64,000 bases of DNA from Phalacrocorax aristotelis. Lineage: Eukaryota > Chordata > Aves > Suliformes > Phalacrocoracidae. Each line of letters opens with the position of its first letter. Position 1 is the first letter of the stretch. Shown here in pieces: positions 25,518-37,403 of the stretch. Location: NCBI RefSeq assembly GCF_949628215.1, contig NC_134278.1:108915277-108979276 (forward strand), given 5' to 3'. The notes beneath the pieces were generated by a model. The model made no database searches. It saw only the letters and a list, made by a program, of their open reading frames with translations, and had not been told where the DNA came from. Position numbers and translations under genes: made by a program.

Positions 25518-27049
25518 GTGAGTGCCACCAAATTGTAAAATGACTCTTCCATGAGGGAAACCTGAAAGCAGTGGCGGTCTCCTGGACAGAGACTGTCCTT
25601 TAAGTGGAAAGGCTGGCACACTGCAAACTTTGGAGCACGATAGACATCTTAATCTACACTGATTAGAGCACTTGGGGAAAAGATATTATGCAGTATTTTC
25701 TGCCTCGGGTTGGAAGGCATAAGCAGAAAAAGAGACTTGCTCTAGAATTGTAGGGCAAGTGGGAGAAACTGGGATGAAACATGAGTCTCCTGATCTTTGT
25801 GGTCCTTTTGGTAACATCCCAGCCCAACAAAAAGTATATAGGTGTTCACACTGTACTTAAATACATTTTTGTACTTAGATGTTGTCACTGCAGGCATGCC
25901 ATTATAATCCAATTATTAATACTTATAAAGAAGAAACATGATATTACTTTACGTACACACAAGAGAATTTTTCTCCTCTGGCTACGCGTTGAGAAGTGGG
26001 TGGGGGGCGGGAAAAGGATTGACAGGGTGGGGGTGGAAAAATGTATTTTAACAGAAGAAAGAGCATGCATAGTTATAGTCTCACAGCAAGAAATAAACAT
26101 TGTAATCATAAACAAATGTAACCTTGAGTACAGAAGACAGGGATTTTATTGTATTGACATATGGCGCTTGGGCAACAATAGAGGATTTGTTCTCTTACGT
26201 TAGTCAGGACACGTTGGCAGGCAGGCCTTTTCTGTGGCCATTGATTCCAGATAGCATGTGTCAGAGCTTGGATTATAAAATGTCTAGGAATGTACAGACA
26301 AAGGCAAGAAGGCTTGCTTTGAGGGGAGATGGGGGAACCTCTTCGTCTGAAGGCCTGAGTAAGAATGTTCTCAAGAGCAACACTGGAAGCCAAACCATCA
26401 TTGAGGAAACTTCCATAATGTGCCTGCTCTGCCTTTCACATTTATTTAAGTGCTTACATTTACACTCTGCAAAGTCTTATCTGCATGAGGTATCTTAAGG
26501 CATAAGAATCCAAAGCCAGCTCTGCAGACCTATGCAAACTGTGATGAGGCAAACTGATGATGTGGCTCCACACAAGACCATGCCCTGTCCTTGTGTGTCA
26601 GGTTTCTGGCTCTCAGTGCCACCAGCTTAGATTCTATCAGGTTCCTCACACAGGTCCTATGGGATTGTGTTTTTAAATCTGCATCTCGATGAAAGGTGGG
26701 AATTGTTTCTTGAAAAGAAGCTATCCCAGAGGAAGGAGACCTTTATTGTGTGCTCATGGACACAATCTGGATGGCACAATTAACTGCTGCATAAGGGTGT
26801 GAGAAAAGCCTTTTCTGTCCAAGAGTCACCAGCTTTTCAGTTAAGCAAAATCAAGAATATATTTGCAAGGGAGTGCTTGCTCTTTTTCTTTCTTTCTGTT
26901 TCTGTTCATCATATGTTAGCAGTATTTTCAGGTTTTTGATATCTTGAATGCATTGTGGTTCATGCTGTAATAGGACAGACCTCTTTTCCTTTCAGTCCTG
27001 TGTATTTAGAAAGGCAGAGAGAGGCAAAAAGGTGGTATCAACTTCTTTT
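25518..27049. other. Noncoding unique sequence
   Basis: No gene supported. A 140-codon plus-strand frame (25781-26203) has no motif or splice context, and its composition looks like random AT-rich sequence. Confidence 0.5.
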
Positions 27050-27175
27050 CTATGGGGGAGAAGTGAGGCAGAGAAACCCAATATGTCTTGACCAAGGTCC
27101 TTTAGGGTATTCATGCAGAACTGGATGTTAGAGCAAGATCTCAAAGTCTAGCACAGTGTCTATTTAATGCATTGT
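27050..27175 (-). mobile_element. Probable MIR-type CORE-SINE
   Basis: Read on plus, the order GAGGCAGAGAAACCCA, CTTGACCAAGGTCC, a CAGAACTGG word and then AGATCTCAAAGTCTAGCACAG follows the reverse complement of a MIR/CORE-SINE, whose usual words are 'gaggcacagagag', 'cttgcccaaggtc', 'gagctgg' and 'acccaggtct'. It is strongly diverged and therefore old. Confidence 0.5.
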
Positions 27176-27782
27176 TTATGTGTGCTTTTAGAGTATCTTC
27201 CAACTCTTCATTTGCTTGTTTAGAATCCAAACTAATTCTAAACAAACCCCCTGTTTTGTCCAGATCAGATTGCAGATGCTGGGTGCAAATATAACATCAA
27301 GCTCAGATCCTATTTGGGTTTTCTGTTTGTTTGCTTGATTTTAGTTCTAACACTAGGAAGCTTTCAGGGGTGTTAAAAACAAAATCAAACAAACAAACAA
27401 AAAACTCAACTTGGAGTTAATCTATTCCAGTGCAAGCATAAAGAGGGGGCATCTGTTAGTACAAGGAAAAAAACCAAGACCTGCATGTTCCTTTTCCTGT
27501 GAAGTGTTTCCTCCTCTGAGGTAACACCCCATAAAGGAACAACTCCCATTGGAGAAAGTAAAACTAAAGAATATTTTTGTACATTGACAGCATATACCAC
27601 AAATTCTGGGGCAAATCTTCAACCCAATAGTGCTTAATACCCTTCTGGCATATGGAGCCCAGAGAAAGAAGTATCTAAAAGGTTACCCTTTTTTTGGTGT
27701 TGCTGCTGTTAAGATCAAACCTGTTTTCTTGTGAGATGCTTGTCTAAGACAGCACCCTCACAGCACCTCTCTTTGAGGCCCA
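27176..27782. other. Noncoding sequence
   Basis: Unique sequence with an A/C-rich simple patch at about 27379-27403 (AAACAAAC words). No gene recognised. Confidence 0.5.
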
Positions 27783-28225
27783 GGGAATAATTCAGCCTGG
27801 AAGGGCTCTCTGGAGGCTGCCTGGTCCAACAGCCATGCTTAGAGCAGGTCTAACCTTGAAGTTAGATCCAACTTCAAAGATAACTTGGCTTGCTCAGGTC
27901 TGTGTCCTGTCAGGTTTTGAGCATCTCCAAGGATGGACAACTCTTGGCCCCCCGCAGGTGCCTGTTCCAGTCTGTTACCACTCTGACAGAGGAAAAAAAA
28001 ATTCCTAACATCTAATTGGAATTTCCTTGGCTGCAGCCTCCGTCTATTGCCTTTTTCCTTTCACTCTGCACCTCCAGAAGTTTGGCTCTGTCTTCTTTAA
28101 AAGTGCCCATTACATAGATGAAGAAAATCATAAGATCTCCCTTCACCTTCTCTTCTTGAGACTGAAAAAACCCTGTTCTCTCAGCCTCTCCTCTTATGTG
28201 CTCCAAATCCCACCAAGTCAGCAGA
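27783..28225 (-). mobile_element. CR1 LINE, 5'-truncated 3' end
   Basis: About 440 bp match in order the reverse complement of the avian CR1 3' region: CCTGGTCCAACAGCC, CAGGTTTTGAGCATCTCCAA, GGATGGACAACTC, TGCCTGTTCCAGTC, CATCTAATTGGAATTTCC, GTCTTCTTTAAAAG and CTCTCAGCCTCTCCTC. CR1 is the dominant non-LTR retrotransposon of birds and is usually inserted as a 5'-truncated copy, as here. The 3' tail lies at the left, so the element is on minus. Heavy divergence and loss of the terminal ATTCTATG repeats indicate an old insertion. No intact reverse transcriptase frame remains. Confidence 0.85.
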
Positions 28226-30949
28226 CTGGTCCCTTCATCCAAAGCAAAAACTCAGATTAATTTGCAACAGATATGTCTCGACTTTCAAGACATCAGTGAA
28301 GGCCAGACACGTGGGGTAAGTTATTTCTATGTTTGAAGGGAAATGTGTTGGCACAGACACAAGATACCTTGTTACTAATGTAATTTTTGGCAGGTACATT
28401 CACTCAGACAAGTTTGTTAGATGCCAAAGCAAAACGTAGTGTAACTTATATTTCTCACATGTGGTCTCACAAGCAGCCCTGTGTTCAAACCTCCAGTCAG
28501 CCTGTGTTGCCTTGGCTCTTCTCCTGCCACATGGCAATGCATATCCATGGCAATTCAGTAAATTATTCAGTAAATAGCAGAATAAATAATTTTTGAGTAC
28601 TCCTCTAACTTCTGACTAGAATTTCAATTTAGTTGTATGAATGCCCAATTTTATTCCCTTTATTCCAAAACATTGAAGAATGTTTGAAAAAATATATGTA
28701 TGGTTTGAATTATTTTGCAGAGTGATTCTTCACTGATTTCCTAGATAAAATTAATTCCAGCTTATAAAAATCCTTTCTGGACCTTGTCTGTCATCAGCTT
28801 TTATCTCACTTGCTCCATTGTAACCTGTCTTCATTGTAAACAAGGTTTCAAGGATGATGTGAGGACAGATTGAATGTCCAAACAGAGAAAACAAAGCCTA
28901 ATTGTGTAGTAAGTTTGCTTTGTTGTTTTTTTAGGTGGTTTTTTTTTTTTTTGTTAGCTTTTTTCCCCTCAGAGAGTCAAATGGGCCTTTAGTTGAGTGA
29001 ATTTAATTGTTGTAGAAAAGTTTTCTTTATATATGCCCTGCTGGGTATCTTGGTTATCTTTTTTTAGTCTATGCTTTCATGCCAGGTGGGGATGGGAAGT
29101 GCTTTCTCATGCAATATGCTGACATTATACCTTCTTGTCTGTGGAGGGCTGGAGGTGTTTTGTATACTGTGTATACAGCTCTGAACCTATGGGTGGCCAA
29201 CAGACTGTCAATACTATATATATCATTTGCCCACCAATTTGCAATTGCCTTTAACACAGTTGCTTAGAATTGCCTGTAGGGAAAAGGATGCTGCTGTGTT
29301 TCTCTCACTAGTTATCTTACAGTTAAAAAGCAGCTTGTCTACAGAGTCAATGATACCGGTCTCTGAGGAGGAGAAATAAGGAAGGAATTAATGTGAGGAG
29401 GGAAGTGCGCAGCATTTACTGCTCTGCCAGCTGTCATAGTGGCTGCCTTCATGATGAACACCAGTGGTGTCTGATTCTGATGGTTCAGCTTAGCAGGGAT
29501 AGCAAGAGCTGCATTTGGCACAGGAGCTGGTCATTTTGTTGTGACGTTACTAGCCTAACTTGCATTAGCTTAGAAACTTCTCTGAGCCCCAGATTCCCCC
29601 TTGCTAAAACTGCTGAGGCAGTGTTCATGAGAAATTTCTACTGTCCGTGTTGTAGAAAGGCAACTCATTGTAGCTTTTTAAAAATCTGCTTGACCAATTA
29701 TAAATCATGGTGTGATGCTGATTGTGCAGTTGTGGGGTGAACAGTAATCCTCAATTACTTTAACAGAAGCGGCTTTTTCTTTGCCATTAGCAGTGGCATT
29801 GAAGATGCCCATAGACAAGATTTGGAGACCAGGACCCCCTCCGTTCAGGTTTGTTTTGGCACCACAATTTAGTTTTCATTCATGTTTAACTGGTGGAACT
29901 TACAATCTTCCACTTCCCAGCTCCTAAATCAAAGCTAAATATTTGGGCGGTTTTCCTCACTGGGGCACAGTGTAAGTGACCAGAGTTGCCATTGTTAGTG
30001 CTTTTGCTGCACGAGCACCTGGAGCCCAGCAAGGCCGGTACCAGGCTGGCTCCCAAGCAAACACAAGTGAACAAGTCACTCTAAAGGGAATCTCTGTACA
30101 TGAATATATGTCAAGTTATTTGGTGTGGTTTTGATGATATGATGCACGAGTTGAGGTCTTGCCGCAATGCTTGTGTCCTACAGCACTCCCTTCAGGACCT
30201 GAGTAAGATGAAGAAGTTTGGTTTTAAACTGTCACATTATATGCTCCCATTTAGTTTGTGTTTGTTTTTCTGTTCTTCACTGGCTGTTCTTCTGTGGAAA
30301 CCTGTGATTTGTTTTCTCCTTTCTAAGTGTAATACTTTAAAGTTACTTTTACTGAATTTCATCTTCTAGTTTTGGACATATTGATTGTTCTATAGTGTTT
30401 TATCACCTTATTGCATTCCGCTATTTCCATACTATTCAAGAGCCCTGGAGGATATGATTAGGCCCTGAACCTATGCTTGTAGTATCTCACTACTTGATTG
30501 CTATCTGCACGCTTTTTGCCTGTTGTACTCCATTGTTCAAATCATTCATTAAGTAAGAATTATTTCCAGGATGAATACTTCAACGATACTTTAGATTCCT
30601 GTTCCTCTGTAGGAATTGTTTTGGCAGTGAATCACCGATAGATGATCTTCAGTCAGTTGCGAACATGCTCTGTGGTGTTTATATTTAAACTATTTCTTTC
30701 ATTAATTTTGTTAAAGTTATGTATGACATGTCAAGTCTTATTCAGGCTGAAATATGTCTACCACTCTCCTGTTATCTACTAAACCTATTAATCCATCAAA
30801 GAAGGAAATTAGACTGGCTTGCCATGGTTTTTTCTAGTTCTTTTTATCCCTGTTATTTTCCAGTAGTTGAAGATTGTTCGCTTAATCATTTGCTCCAGAA
30901 CCTTTCCAGGACTTAAGAGTGGTTTCTGATTTCATCAATCATTCTGTGA
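28226..30949. other. Noncoding unique sequence
   Basis: No gene recognised. A T-rich tract lies at about 28919-28965. Open frames reach 115 codons (29393-29740, plus) with no motif or paired splice signals. Confidence 0.5.
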
Positions 30950-31238
30950 TTCCTTCCCCTTCTTTTCTTTTCTCTTTTCTTTTCTTTTCTTTTCTTTTCT
31001 TTTCTTTTCTTTTCTTTTCTTTTCTTTTCTTTTCTTTTCTTTTCTTTTCTTTTCTTTTCTTTTCTTTTCTTTTCTTTTCTTTTCTTTTCTTTTCTTTTCT
31101 TTTCTTTTCTTTTCTTTTCTTCTCTTCTCTTCTCTTCTCTTCTCTTTCTTTTCTTTTCTTTTCTTTTCTTTTCTTTTCTTTTCTTTTCTTTTCTTTTCTT
31201 TTCTTTTCTTTTCTTTTCTTTTCTTTTCTTTTCTTTTC

Positions 31239-31272
<34 letters not shown>

Positions 31273-31299
31273 CTTTTTTTTCTTTTTTTTTCTTTTTTT
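30950..31299. repeat. TTTTC pentanucleotide array, 350-nt pure pyrimidine tract
   Basis: The plus strand has only C and T over 350 bases. Most is (TTTTC)n, interrupted near 31121-31145 by TTCTC units that shift the phase, and ending in a T-rich tail from 31261. Neither strand of the array contains a stop codon, so it yields 153- and 137-codon frames made of FSFLF or KKRKE repeats. They are not genes. Long mirror-symmetric purine/pyrimidine tracts can form triplex (H-) DNA, and length polymorphism is expected. Confidence 0.97.
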
Positions 31300-31589
31300 G
31301 TTTTTCTTCCCTGTCCTCTGTATACTCTCAAAGGTGATTTCCTATGGTTCAAAAACTATTTTGATTATTTCCTGAAGTAGTCAAGACCAGATTTCATGAA
31401 GCCTTGCTTATTTGGGTATACCTGTTTTGTCTAAATAATCTGTCTGTCTTCTGTCCTCTGGTCAGCATTTCTTTTCTTTGGTGTCCACAGAGGAAGAAAA
31501 GTCTGTCTTTTAATAAGAATTGGTTTCTCTGACTACTTCACCAGTCTAAAATGTGGAGTATCAAACAAGTAATTATCATTACTCTGAAA
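31300..31589. other. Noncoding sequence
   Basis: Unique sequence between the pyrimidine tract and a SINE remnant. Nothing recognised. Confidence 0.5.
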
Positions 31590-31690
31590 ATGGTGTGGTA
31601 TTTACCCCATTTTTAGAAGAACTAAAGTAATTTGGCTGATCCTTCACAGCAAGTCAATAGTAAAGGAATGGCACCCAGACATTTTTGACT
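31590..31690 (-). mobile_element. Probable MIR-type CORE-SINE
   Basis: In order on plus, ACCCCATTTTTAGAAGAACT, CTTCACAGCAAGTCAATAGT and GGAATGGCACCCAGA resemble the reverse complement of a MIR/CORE-SINE ('ccccattttacagatgag', 'cacacagcaagtcagtgg', 'ggaatagaacccaga'). The body between the first two words is worn. Confidence 0.5.
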
Positions 31691-32925
31691 CTTATGATAG
31701 GTAGCACTCAGACCCTTCATCATGGGTCAGGACTCAGTTGTTAATGATAAGCTCTGTGCAAGCAAGATGAACCTGTCCCAGAACGTGTCATAGTGAAAAC
31801 TTCTGACAAGAGGCAGACAATATGGACAGCCAGCCAGCACCACTACAGTAAAACCCAGAGTTCAACTATAGTGTGTAAGATAAGCAGCAAATCAGACTTT
31901 GGTCCTAAATTCTCCTAACAGCATGTTATTTCATAAAAGAGCATCCCATGAGTGTGTGAGATGAAAGTTTCCTTGGTGATGCTGACTTTTCTTGAGATGA
32001 AGAAGTGTGAGCAAACTCATACCTTGGAAACTACAGTCACTGAATTTGACCAATTGCCCTTTCCCTTCAAGCACCCTACAGACAAAATTACCATCTCAGG
32101 TTGTCCTTGGCCTCATTGTGCACAATTTACAAGCTTTGTATCCCATCAGTGTTTCAAAGAGAACTAGAAATATAGTACTCCCTCTCATATATTGTGAAAG
32201 GATTCACATGGAAATGTAATATTGGTAAAGCATCTTTAGTGTCTATATAATTCAGCATTCAAAGTCACAACCAGACCTAGAAGCAAGATCAGATGGCTTT
32301 CTAACACCCACTGTGCATTTCTGTGGGCTATTGTTACCTTTGTGCATTCTTGTATTTTCTTTGTGCATATTTATTCTCATTCAGGATTCACCCATCTGAG
32401 AGGAATATATTGAGCTTGTACATGCATGGTGACTAGACAGTCTTACTGTTTGGCCTCTATTTTGTGTCATTTGTATTTAAAATGCTCTGACCCAGTCTGT
32501 GAATGTGCAGCATGATCTGCAACATAGATGAATCCAGGGTAAATAAGAACCCAAATATTTTATTGTTATCTTGATGGGGCAACTAGAAAATTTATCTTCC
32601 TTGTCCTGTCACTTTAAACTGGCACTTAAAAAAAACTTTACAGAGATTGGGTTTTGTCCATTTCTCGTATACAGAGGTAAATCTAGGGACGCATGAGGTG
32701 GACTTAAGGAACCATACTACATTTCATTATTTTATAGTCTTTGTGGGTACATGGGATATAGCTGTATCTGCTCAAATTGAGGATAAAGAACTGAGAAGGT
32801 GAAGACTGCTAATGAAAAGACTGGTTTGCTTATTGCTAGGAAGGCAGATTAAGATATCTTAATGCACAGTTACTCATTATTTTAGGGGTCTGTGTATACA
32901 GGCTAGTGATGTCTAGATAGCATGG
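31691..32925. other. Noncoding unique sequence
   Basis: No gene or repeat recognised. Confidence 0.5.
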
Positions 32926-33071
32926 ATGTAGGAGAGTTTGATACTCTCCTACATAGCGCAGATCACAGCACAATGTAATGTGAAAATCTCCTACATAGCA
33001 CACATCATAATACAATGTAATGTGCCACGTAGGAGAGTCTCCTACACGGCACATTATATTGTGCTATGATC
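32926..33071. repeat. Nested palindromic and tandem repeat cluster
   Basis: Three structures overlap. First, 32926-32937 and 32943-32954 form a 12-bp perfect hairpin with a 5-nt loop. Second, 33012-33035 pairs with 33039-33062: 24 positions with two adjacent mismatches and one G-U, around a 3-nt loop. Third, CTCCTACATAGC (32946) and CAATGTAATGTG (32971) recur 42 bp later (32988 and 33013), and a third CTCCTACA copy starts at 33039. Also, 32961-32981 matches the reverse complement of 33051-33071 at 19 of 21 bases. No known family is recognised. A MITE-like insertion or a hairpin-driven local duplication could produce it. The 72-codon minus frame across it (32836-33054) only repeats the unit. 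Confidence 0.9.
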
Positions 33072-36034
33072 TTTCTGATATCTGAAATTCTGGAACAGAG
33101 CTCACCGAAAAGTTAAGGATGTAACTGGTTACATTCTGATTGTTCTGAATCACATAATCTAAGATTTTACTTTGGAAACCAATGTTAATATTTTAAAGAA
33201 AGTGTCTGTGACCTGCATATATGGAAAATGGACAGTTACTAGACCAGAAAGTAGACACATTACGCCTGCATTTTAGTGGATGTTTTGATGCTGTGGGTGC
33301 TACATGCATGGTTTATGTAGTATATGTTTACCTTATAGTTTTGTGGAACTTACTATCTGTGGATCAACTGAATTTTTAAACTGACTATAACTTTTTCGCT
33401 CTATGAAAGCAGGCAAAAGATTTGACATAAAGGCTTCTGTAGTTTGTGCACCTCCTTTTAGATAACACTACACTGATTTGCTGAAATCAGATGGTTTTAT
33501 GAGTGGTACCCAAGCTTGCAAATAAAAGGTGTGTGGCACATCTATCATGCACATTAGAAGCACAAATTTGCAAATGTGTATAACCCAGCATTTGGCAACA
33601 CCATCTCTATGCATGATTGACAGATTATTTGATTTGTAATAATTCCCAGCCTGGAGTCCCTCTCAAGCCAAACATGCAGACTTATGCTTCCAGTCCTGAA
33701 GTTTCCTGCTGTATTTGTGAAGGCTGTGGCCACCACACATGCACATGACTAACCTTACTCGTGTGAGCCATCCCATTTGGATATGTGCATATAAGGCTAT
33801 GATGCCATAGCCTAAATGATCAAAGTAGTAATCCAAATCCTGAATTCTTACTTTCATTCAAGTACACACATAATCCTTAACATCCCAAGTAGTGTTTTAA
33901 TTAACCATTGAAAGCAATAAATGTTAGGCTCTGAAACTGATTATACATCTAAAAATTACTTGGGCTAATTAAATAATTCAGTTTCCATTCACATTCCATT
34001 GGCTCTTTCTCTCCTTTCATTAATTTTAACTCACAAATAACCTCACTAAAATCACCCTCGGTGTAAGTGCATGCTCAGACTTTGCTCTAATCCCTGCAGT
34101 GTTGGATATTACTTTCAACTCAGACCTAATTAACAGTGTATGTTCTCTATTGAAATCAGAGCATTTATGTATATTACAAGTCAAAACAGATACTTGTTGT
34201 GTGCTGTCATTTTCAGGATATTGTTCTTGTCCGTGTCTGGTACAATCCTTAATTTTAGGAGGCATTACATTACATTAGAGATTCCTCTAACAGAAAGCAA
34301 ATCTTAATTTTCTCCTTTTTCTTCTTTCTGGTATATTTGTACTGGTTTTAAAACTGTGTGTGATTGAAAACTGCTCCAGTTTTCTAAAAGGGAAGTGTCC
34401 TTTTCAAAACTACTAGTGATGCCCTTTAGCAGAGGGCACAGAAGTCGAATGGGGATTGTGAATAAAGGACTTTTCTAGATCAGGTGTGAGTTCCAGTGAT
34501 ACAGCAGTATTGGAAACATGACTGCCACCGATAGCTCTGCTTCCATCACTAGCACAAGGTTTTCAGGTCAGGACAAGGCATAAGAACATGGTTAAATTCT
34601 CTTTGCATTTAAGGTGGAAAAAGATTGTGCTTTGCAGAAGCCCTGCTTTGTAGAAGATGTCTTGGTTACTTGCATGATAAAAATTAAACATTTGCTAAAG
34701 TGTTTCACTGAAGCAATGCCCAAAACTACAATGGAGGGAAAAAAAACCCTAAACCCCCAAACCAAAAGTCAAATAGAAATGTCTAAACAGAAATAACCAA
34801 GTCCATAAGCCTAAAATATATTTAGAATAGCTGTGATGCAGCATCCACTTAGAGTCAGGATGCTGCTTGGACATCTAGGCCTGCCAGTCACAGTGATTAA
34901 TGCCTGACTTGGAGAGAAGGGCCACCTGCCTCACTGGGGCTTGGAGGAGTGATCCTAATATTAGCACTTTTATACCTGGGCTGCTGAAGGCACAGGCGTG
35001 TCAAGATTTTGATATGGCCAGAATGAAGTATCTGTAACTAGATTTAAAACTCTTTTCCATGGCTGTCTCCTGAATTATTTTAAAGTTCTTCAAATCTGTA
35101 TTGGTGAAATGAAGAGATGAGAAGGACCACTTGCAGTGGTGAGGGAGGCTGTTGGATAATTCAGTTTTAAATGCAGTTGTGTGGTAAGAGCTAGCTTTTT
35201 TCCCCCTTCCTGATGTCTTAGGGACATCGTTGGGCTTCAGTGCTTTTAGCACCCCACTTATTTAGTTATTGGCATAAAATTGCTGTTGGAAGTCTTAGTT
35301 CAAATGAATAATTGTTCCTAATATTTAGTAGAGGGAACACTGTTTTGTGGTTTTACCCTTGGTCATTAAGACTGAGTGGATTTGTCTGGAATAATAAAAC
35401 AGATTCTGATAAAATTACTGTAGATCCTCCAAAAATTTGATTTTCAGTGTGAGAGACTTTCAGGCAGGTTGACTTTAGAAACTGCTTGTGGCTAGCCATT
35501 GATTATGGAACAGATTTATTTAGGATAGCTGAACACAAGACTTAAGGCTACATAATCTTCTCGAATGTACTTAAGGGTAAGAAAATTATATGATGAAATT
35601 ATGAATACACAGAGGTTACCTGATTTTGAAGTGGGAGCAAATGATACTTCTCTGGACAGTTGTAGTAAACGCAACCCAGATTTCAGCAACAGTTTCTGCC
35701 TTCAAACTGCACAAGGCTGTGTGGTTGGAGGTGTCTCTGCAACTCCCTTTAACTCAAAGACACAGATAACTTAATTTTCAAAAGCAACTAACTTGTGCAT
35801 TGGCATGCCTCAGCATTTGTATGCTCACTTGAACACACCTTTAAAAATCTGAGGATGTGCCATTTTCTCCAAGAACAGGCTATTTTCTGTTGGTTCATGT
35901 CTGTCAGGTAAAAATAAAAGTAGCTTAGGCAACTGTTCCAAGTGAGTGTCAAGTCTATAGTGGAAAAAATAGGATAGTAAAATAAAAGTTACCTGATTCT
36001 ATTTGAGGTGCACCTGAAGCAACATTGACAACTG
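33072..36034. other. Noncoding unique sequence
   Basis: No gene recognised. An A/C-rich patch lies near 34739-34766. The rest is unremarkable AT-rich DNA. Confidence 0.5.
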
Positions 36035-36205
36035 CTTGAGGGACACCTGGATTCACCATTGATCTGTTGACCTCAGGCAAGGTGCATCCTCTCTCTGTTC
36101 TTCAATTCATAAAACAGAGGTAATGCTCAAGGCCTCCTTTGTCACATGCTTTCAGATCTTCTGATGAATGGTGCCTCACACAAACAAATAATAACCCTAT
36201 TCACT
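36035..36205 (+). mobile_element. Probable MIR-type CORE-SINE (amniote type)
   Basis: Words in the order GACCTCAGGCAAGGTGCATC, CTCTCTGTTCTTCAATTCAT, AAAACAGAGGTAATGCTCA, CAGATCTTCTGATGAATGGT and AACAAATAATAA match the direct orientation of an amniote MIR-like SINE ('gaccttgggcaagt', 'tgcctcagtttcccatct', 'aaaatggggataat', 'agatcctctgatgaaagg'). This is the best preserved of the SINE remnants in the window. Confidence 0.6.
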
Positions 36206-37343
36206 GAGAATTTCGTACCATGGCAAACTTATTTGCCAGGTTAGTGCAAATGGATCCAGGAATTCTGGAACCAGGAAGCCCAATATGTGCTCTAGGCTAG
36301 TCAAGCTCTTAAGTGAAACCTGCCCTGCAAAACAGACACTTTGTAAGTGTCTCTCCTAAAAGGATTCTGGATGTCTGATATGTTGTCAGCTTATTCTGAT
36401 TTAGATAGTCTCTGTTCTTGGTTGGTTGCCTTTCCTCCCCCTGCTCCCTCTCCCCAGTCTTGCAGAAACTCAGTCTTTGAACTCTTCATTCCTGTCAAAT
36501 CAGGCTGACACTGACCTACAGGATCAGAAGTTGCTACGGGGGTGGGATGAGTGGGCAAAGTCTTGTGTAGCATGACTGTGTAGGTTTCATATCTTTAGGA
36601 AACCAGGGCAAAAGTCAGGCCTGCCTTCATTCCATTTGCTTTGAAAACCAGAGAATAGACTTGTCAAAATAGTATGTCCAAACCGAAAGCTATCTTTATC
36701 CTTAGCAAATGGGACAGGATGCTAGCCAAAGAGTGAAAGAATAAATTTTACAACACAAATGGGAGCGCTTTGTGCATGAATATAGCAGGTGAGGTACCAG
36801 CTAAAATCTTCATCACTGCATAATCTGATTCAGTACAACTACTTGCTACAAAGAAAACAGAAGTTATATATAGGATTCCTGGTTCCATGTGGTGTTGAGT
36901 TATCCAGAGAAGACAAAAGGATATAAGACTAGCCTTATAAGGGGCCACAGAATGGAGAGGAATAATCTGTTTTCCATGTTCGTGGTGAGGAAGTCAAGTA
37001 TGTGCACCAAGAAAGAGGTAAGGTAGATATTTTATGGGAGAGAGGGAACCTTTCTTATGCAAAGGTTGAATGGATAGTGCAGGGAACAGGCAGGGCCTCC
37101 GTCATTACGTGTTTTTTAAAACAGGATTATGCAAGTCCCTGTCAGGAATGGCATTAAGAATACCCGATGACTACAAGGCCTCCTGAGCTCCATTTGAATC
37201 ACTATTTCTATAATTCTTCTATAAAGTACAGGTTGCCTTGTGAAAAACAGGTACATAATGATCTAAATAAGACCTTTGTGCAATAAGCTGTTAAGGTTTG
37301 TCTAGCTAGAGACTGAAAGAGCTGGAAGTTTGGCTGTGTAAAA
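36206..37343. other. Noncoding unique sequence
   Basis: Nothing recognised; open frames are below 70 codons. Confidence 0.5.
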
Positions 37344-37403
37344 CATAGAATCATAGAATTATTAAGGTTGGAAAAGACCTCTAGGATCATTAAGTGCAAC
37401 CAT
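37344..37403 (-). mobile_element. CR1 LINE extreme 3' tail
   Basis: CATAGAATCATAGAAT is two copies of the CR1 terminal octamer ATTCTATG read in reverse. It is followed by the typical GGTTGGAAAAGACCTCTAGG, ATCATTAAGTGCAACCATC block. Only about 60 bp remain, so the insertion was severely 5'-truncated. The intact tail octamers suggest a younger copy than the one at 27.8 kb. Confidence 0.93.

Noticed and set aside
25781-26203. 140-codon plus-strand frame
   Set aside because: No homologue recognised, random-looking composition, no splice or promoter context.
28012-28242. 76-codon minus frame
   Set aside because: It lies mostly in the CR1 3' region and is not an intact LINE protein.
30919-31380. 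153-codon plus frame and 137-codon minus frame rich in FSFLF or KKRKE repeats
   Set aside because: Both are translations of the TTTTC array, which has no stop codon in any frame; there is no promoter or splice context.
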